From the NCBI GenBank assembly GCA_004352715.1, contig SCFE01000036.1:917780-981779 (forward strand): 64,000 nt of DNA, written 5' to 3'. The position numbers and the translations under genes were made by a program. The notes beneath the pieces are model-generated. The model worked only from the letters and a program-made list of their open reading frames with translations, had not been told where the DNA came from and ran no database searches. This stretch comes from Hofstenia miamia (lineage: Eukaryota > Xenacoelomorpha > Acoela). Positions within the stretch are counted from its first letter, which is position 1. Every line of letters begins with the position of its first letter. Below, one piece after another: positions 51,253 through 57,200 of this stretch.

Positions 51253-54200
51253 TATAGACCGTAATTCTCTGTTAGACAATTGGACTCTCACATTCCTCAT
51301 TTTCATCTATTTTTCATAAATAATATACGTTCTTGCCATCAGTTAGTCTTTTGTTAAAGGAATTTAATATTTTCCCAGATATTTGATATTACTATTCTTG
51401 TGAACACCTGTATTCATTTCTTTACTTACTCGTTGCTTCCTGTTTCTGCATTAACTTAGATTTGTTATCCACAGTTGAATAGAAGTAATTAATGTGGCTC
51501 AGATATTTCTTAATTGCACTTTGCATACATTTCTGTTCATCTAATTCAAATACTCAGCTTTCAAATTTTATTCTAAACAACACCCTGTAAGATATAGTCG
51601 GGACCAATTATTATGGACAGTAATTTTTTTGAGGATTTTGTTTAAGGTGGTTTATGACATTGTAATGAGTATCTAGCGCTCTAGAAATTTCGTTGCCAAG
51701 TATTAGCTGGTTACATGCCATATCTCAACTTAACATTTTACTGGTTAAAATTAATATGGACACCTCGAAACCATACAAATCTGTTCCAACTATTATACTA
51801 CAAACTATCATGTAAGTCTGCAGCATGAGATATTACCAATAACGAATTCTTTGACACTAGATGCGTATGCAATCTCTGGGTTCACTTGTTTTTTTGATAC
51901 CCAACATTTATTACCATTTCCTTCAACGGTTTTCAAATATGAGTAAACAATTGTAAAAACAATGTTTATTTTATCCTCAATACTGTAAACCCATAACTGT
52001 TACGTATTTTCTTCCTACCTTCTGAAAAAAAGGAATTGCATGAATGGAGCCATTTTTTCATCCTATAGCGCATAGTAGTTGTAGCAGAGATGTTAGGGGG
52101 CCGGGCTGAACCTACTCCACTTTAGTTCCGAGATTTTTTGAAAAATAAGGGCCAGTTTAGGGCCGAAATTTCATGAAACGTTAGAAGTCAGCTGGACCCG
52201 GATTCAGTTTGAAGCAATTGAACTTTTAAAAAGGGACTAATTCGAAATGTTTTTAATTAAAAAGAAACTGTTTTAAGTTTTAAAACTATGCTTGTTTTGT
52301 AAATTATTATTTTGTAATAATAGGTGCGTGTTCAATTTTTTTATTTAGCCCCGAAAAACATTATTTAGCGCTAAACTCGGGCTTAGCAATTAAAATGTCG
52401 GGGTCGGCCCGGTTTAAAGCAGCAAAAATCCGGCCCTCTTACACCTCTTAGTTGTAGCCATTGGTGGATCCTTTAATATTTGGTGCTATATAACTGCATT
52501 CAGCCAAAAATATACTTTAATAGTCCATAAAGTTGCACTGTATAGCTCCAAACGTAAAATTGTCACATTTCGTAATTGTTCCGACAAAAACTGTTCTACA
52601 TTTGAGTGTGCAGGGCATTGTAGGGTTCTGCGGAACAGTCTAGTTTCATGGAATTTACAGGTCCCAGTCTCATGAGACTGGTATGGCACCAGAACTAAAA
52701 ATGGAAGGATATGGGACCGCCGATTTCAGAATGTCAGTCATAATTTTTGCTAATTTTGTCAAAATGTAAAATATGCTGTGGGAATAATGGGACTATTGGA
52801 CCAGAAAATTGTATGGGATTAGCATGAAACGAGACTGAGACGATATCCAATGGTATGGGGAACAAGAAATTTCTCTTACTGCAGAATCATACTGTATTGC
52901 CCACAACTTATTGCACAGAATCTATTATAATACATTGATAATTATTTATGAAATAGTTTATATTCATGCCCATTATCTTGTTCTTGAAATCCTGATAGTA
53001 ATTTATCCCTAGCCTGGTAGATTTATTGTATATAGAGCCTTATCCTATTGTGTTTGTATGTATGTATGTATATTTGACGACGCTATTCATCTAAATTACC
53101 AGTTTATAATTGTTAACATTTATCTGAATAAAAAATATCTTATCTTATCTTATATGCTAAAGCATTCTAAGCATTCTTAATTTTTGGCAAATACATTTGC
53201 AGCGATTTAGAAAGTGTATGCTATTAGTTTTTTTATCATAAATTATAATTTTCTTTAAACGTAAATTCAGAGTAAGCATAAATATTACTTTAATTTTGTA
53301 TGAAAATCTAATCTCTTTAAAATGTAGCACCACCTAAGAATTTTTTTTATTTGTTTGGAAGGCTTATTCTGGAATAGATCCATACATCTGACTAAATGAC
53401 AAAATATTTATGTTAACCCCTATTTAGCATAAATAGAAAATGGTAAGCAACGTGTAATAAATTTGGTAAATCATATCTAAAGTTAGCAATTTATTGAAGT
53501 TTTCAATAACTGTTGGCTAGTTTACTAGTAGTCATTTCACACTCGAGGCAATTCTTTTAATCACAAAAAAAATTTTTTAATCTGCAACCTCGCTTAAATA
53601 TTGATGCAGACTTCGTTCTCTGTTCCATGAGAATGCGTTTGTCTCTTAAACATCTTTCATCGCTTTCAATGTAAAGTACTTGTCTGAAACTAATGCCTGG
53701 AATTATTTTGGAAATTTCAACCTTTCCACCATTTAATATTTTCATATCCACATGTTAATCCTTTTATATACCTTTCTCAGGTAATTGCCGCATTACTGAG
53801 ATTATTTCTTAATACGAATTTATGAAAAAATTCAGCCAACATTTGTTTTTTAAATTTACAACAGTTACCTACGTAATTGGAATAATTCATAAACAAATTG
53901 CGTTGTCAGTCCGTCGGGTTTTATTGAACGATTTAATACCTGATCTATCATATTTGCATTGATTATCCAAATTATATCAGTTGAAACTATAATGTAAATT
54001 GTAGTGTCATATTTCGTGACTTATTTTGCAAATGCAATTTTTAAATTATTTTGCTCCAGTAACTTTTTAAGGTTGAGCGACAATTGTACTTCACATAAAT
54101 TTGTTAATTCGGTGCTGTTCAATATCCTCTATGTATGTAGTACATTTAGAAAAACGTGGTCATAACGACATTTTTTGCCAAAAATTAGTTTAATACATCA

Positions 54201-57200
54201 AAAGATCGTTCGAAAGGTATCTTTCATAGCCAAAATGTGTTTTGTTCAAGTTCTCATTCATTGGGTAGTAATAAATTATTCGCTATCCTACTGTCAGGCT
54301 GAAGTACATATTTAGTTCAAAAATATTATAAAAACAAACAATTTTCTCCATTATAATTATTGTAGGCTTCCTTTTATTTCTAAGGGGACGATATATTCGT
54401 CTTCTCTGTAATGCGAAAATTCATTTGAATAAATGGCTCTCTAAGAATTTCGAGGTGATTACTTAAGATATATGTAATAGAATTGAAGTATTTATTCCCC
54501 TATTGCCATCTGTATTATTTAATATTAAACATTTCGATGTCAAGTTCCACTAAACCTGAGAATAGCCTATTGTAGAGGAATCACTCGTTATTTATTGCCT
54601 TTTTCATCCACTTTTATCATTAATCCAATAGAATGCTTTCGGCTCTATACTGAGATAATTATTTTAACGTATTTTAATAGACTTTTCTTCAATTGAGTTA
54701 ATAGGCGGGAATGCAATATAGTAACTTTAGACATTTGGCTCCAAACGTTATTTAATTAGGTTATCCGTTAATAAAAGCTTTTTCAAAATTTGGAATTGTA
54801 TGCTTAATGAATTTCTACTTTGCCATCTACAGTTATTTACATTAAGAGAATTTCATGAGTGCTTTAACTTATTTTGTCTTTAGATCGTTATTTTTTTAAA
54901 TATTTCGGACTTATTGCGATGAAAACAATTGACTGATATTTAAAAAAATAACTACGATGTTTAGAGTGTACGTGTAAAAATGAACTATATCCACTGTTGG
55001 ACATTTTTAATGTTCAGAATGACTCACTCTAATTATATATACATAATTATGCAATCAAAGTACATTTAGGGATGTGGATTTGGCTATAGATATGAATTTC
55101 CACCAAACATGAGTCCTGCGAGATTGAAGCAGTATACCCATGATTACGAAACCGCCAGTTTTCAAAGTAAGTCGTTAAAAATGCTTTCAAAATAGAATTG
55201 CTCAAATCCAAACAGGCGAACTATATCCAGGGGTGTTAAAAAATTAAGTGCAATATTATTTTTGAATAAATATTTAAAAAATAAGTGCACTTTCCAATTC
55301 AAAAAGATAACTTATTTCAATAAGTGCAATTATTTAAAAATAATATTCCTAAACATTTGCATACCCCTCCCCCCTGTTTAGATCTCTGGGATGTATACTT
55401 TTGTGTATACACAAAAGTAAGCTCACAATCATCCACATACTACCTTAATTACCCCATGATAGTAGTTAATAACTTGCTACCAAAGTGACTACAATTGGAA
55501 AATTTGCTTTATAAGAACCATGCGGAAAGCAAAATATAACAAAATCCTCGAATATTATCCAATATATTTCTAGTAAAAGAAGTGCGAAAATAAGTGTAGT
55601 TGTTACACTTAATAAGTACACTATTAGTTTAGTCCAAAATACACTTATTGCACTTATTTTTGCAAACACTTAATTTTTTAACACCTCTGATTATATCTGT
55701 CCTATTTGTTTTCATTGAATTTTGCATTGAAATATTTGATGCAATCTGGTATTGTGCAAATATCCTATTCATTTAGACGTTATCGATATGGTATATGTTT
55801 GAAATATGGTTTTTAATAATTACCAACGACAATAAAAATTTGACTATGTAATTTTAATTAAGCATGTTCTGACAATTTTACAATTTTTTTCACCTGTAAA
55901 ATTGCAAACGTACACGTTCAATAAACTTGTCATCTTTTCAACTCATTCATATTGCGAAATATTAAATATTTCCTAAATAAAAATGTAAGATGGGCTCGTA
56001 CTAAAATATTTTTTAATAAAATGATAAAATGAAAATGTTTATAACTTTAGTTTGGGATTTAGCTTTTGGATTAAACTTGGCAGGAATGTTACGCGGCAAT
56101 GCTTTCACACTTTTCACTAATAATAATAATAGTAATTTGCCTAAACAACGATTCATAAAGCTCGTGTGTATCATTCTTCCTCTGACGCTCCAGAGCTCAT
56201 CAATTATCGATAAATCGGCGCTCTGAAGAGGGTAGTTTCGGAACAAGCTTCCGTTAAAATTATCCAAATCTGAATATCGGCCGCGCTGTGTGACACGTTG
56301 CCCTATTTTGTTGAAAGTACAATGACGGGCTTGTATTCAGTTGACGGAGCTTCGGGAGAAGTATCCCCTGGTATTCCATCGCATTTACAGAGCCAATGCA
56401 TCTACACGTGTTATATCCATCATCGCCGAACCATTATGGATTGCCTAAATTCAGTTTTATTTATGTAATATCGAGCTTTGTAACGCATTTTAGTAGATCA
56501 ACGAACATTCTATCTTCTTCGTGGTTAAATTTCAGTATTTGATTCATCCGAGAAGATTATTCTTTTCCAATCTGAAATTGATCGCTTCCATTGAGTACAG
56601 AATGAGTCTGTCTTTTTTTAGCATAAATTACCCTAAATTTCGGCTTCGGTACAGAAATTCTTCCATACTATTCAGACTAATAAAGCCTGATTGTTCTATT
56701 TGATAAATTTTAGACCATTGGAGCTTGTATTTTTAGTTTTCTGGAGCTCATAAAAAGATGACGCCGTTGTGACGCCCTGTTTTGTGAGAGCTTTTGTACG
56801 GCTAGATCTTGTTTTATCTTACGAAGTATGGCGTTATTTGTTTTCTGTAATATGTATACCAATGATGGCTTTGAAATATTGAGAATATTGCATATATACT
56901 AAGCTATGGAATTTTCTCAGCTGTATGGTAAATTGCTTTATTTCTGATATCAAGTGCAATTCGAAGCATTTTATTCAACAAACCAATTTGTCTGTATTTA
57001 CAAAAATAGACAAGTACTTTAACTATCATTAGCTGGTTAAAATTTGAACATCTGCGTTACAGGGTCGTAATGATATATAGCTTTAAAATCTTCAAAATTT
57101 TTTTATATGTTTGATTCAATCCTCAGAGTTTTATTCACGACTGTAACATGATATACATTTAGTCAGATGATCAAATTGAAATTCAAACAGACCTGAACAT

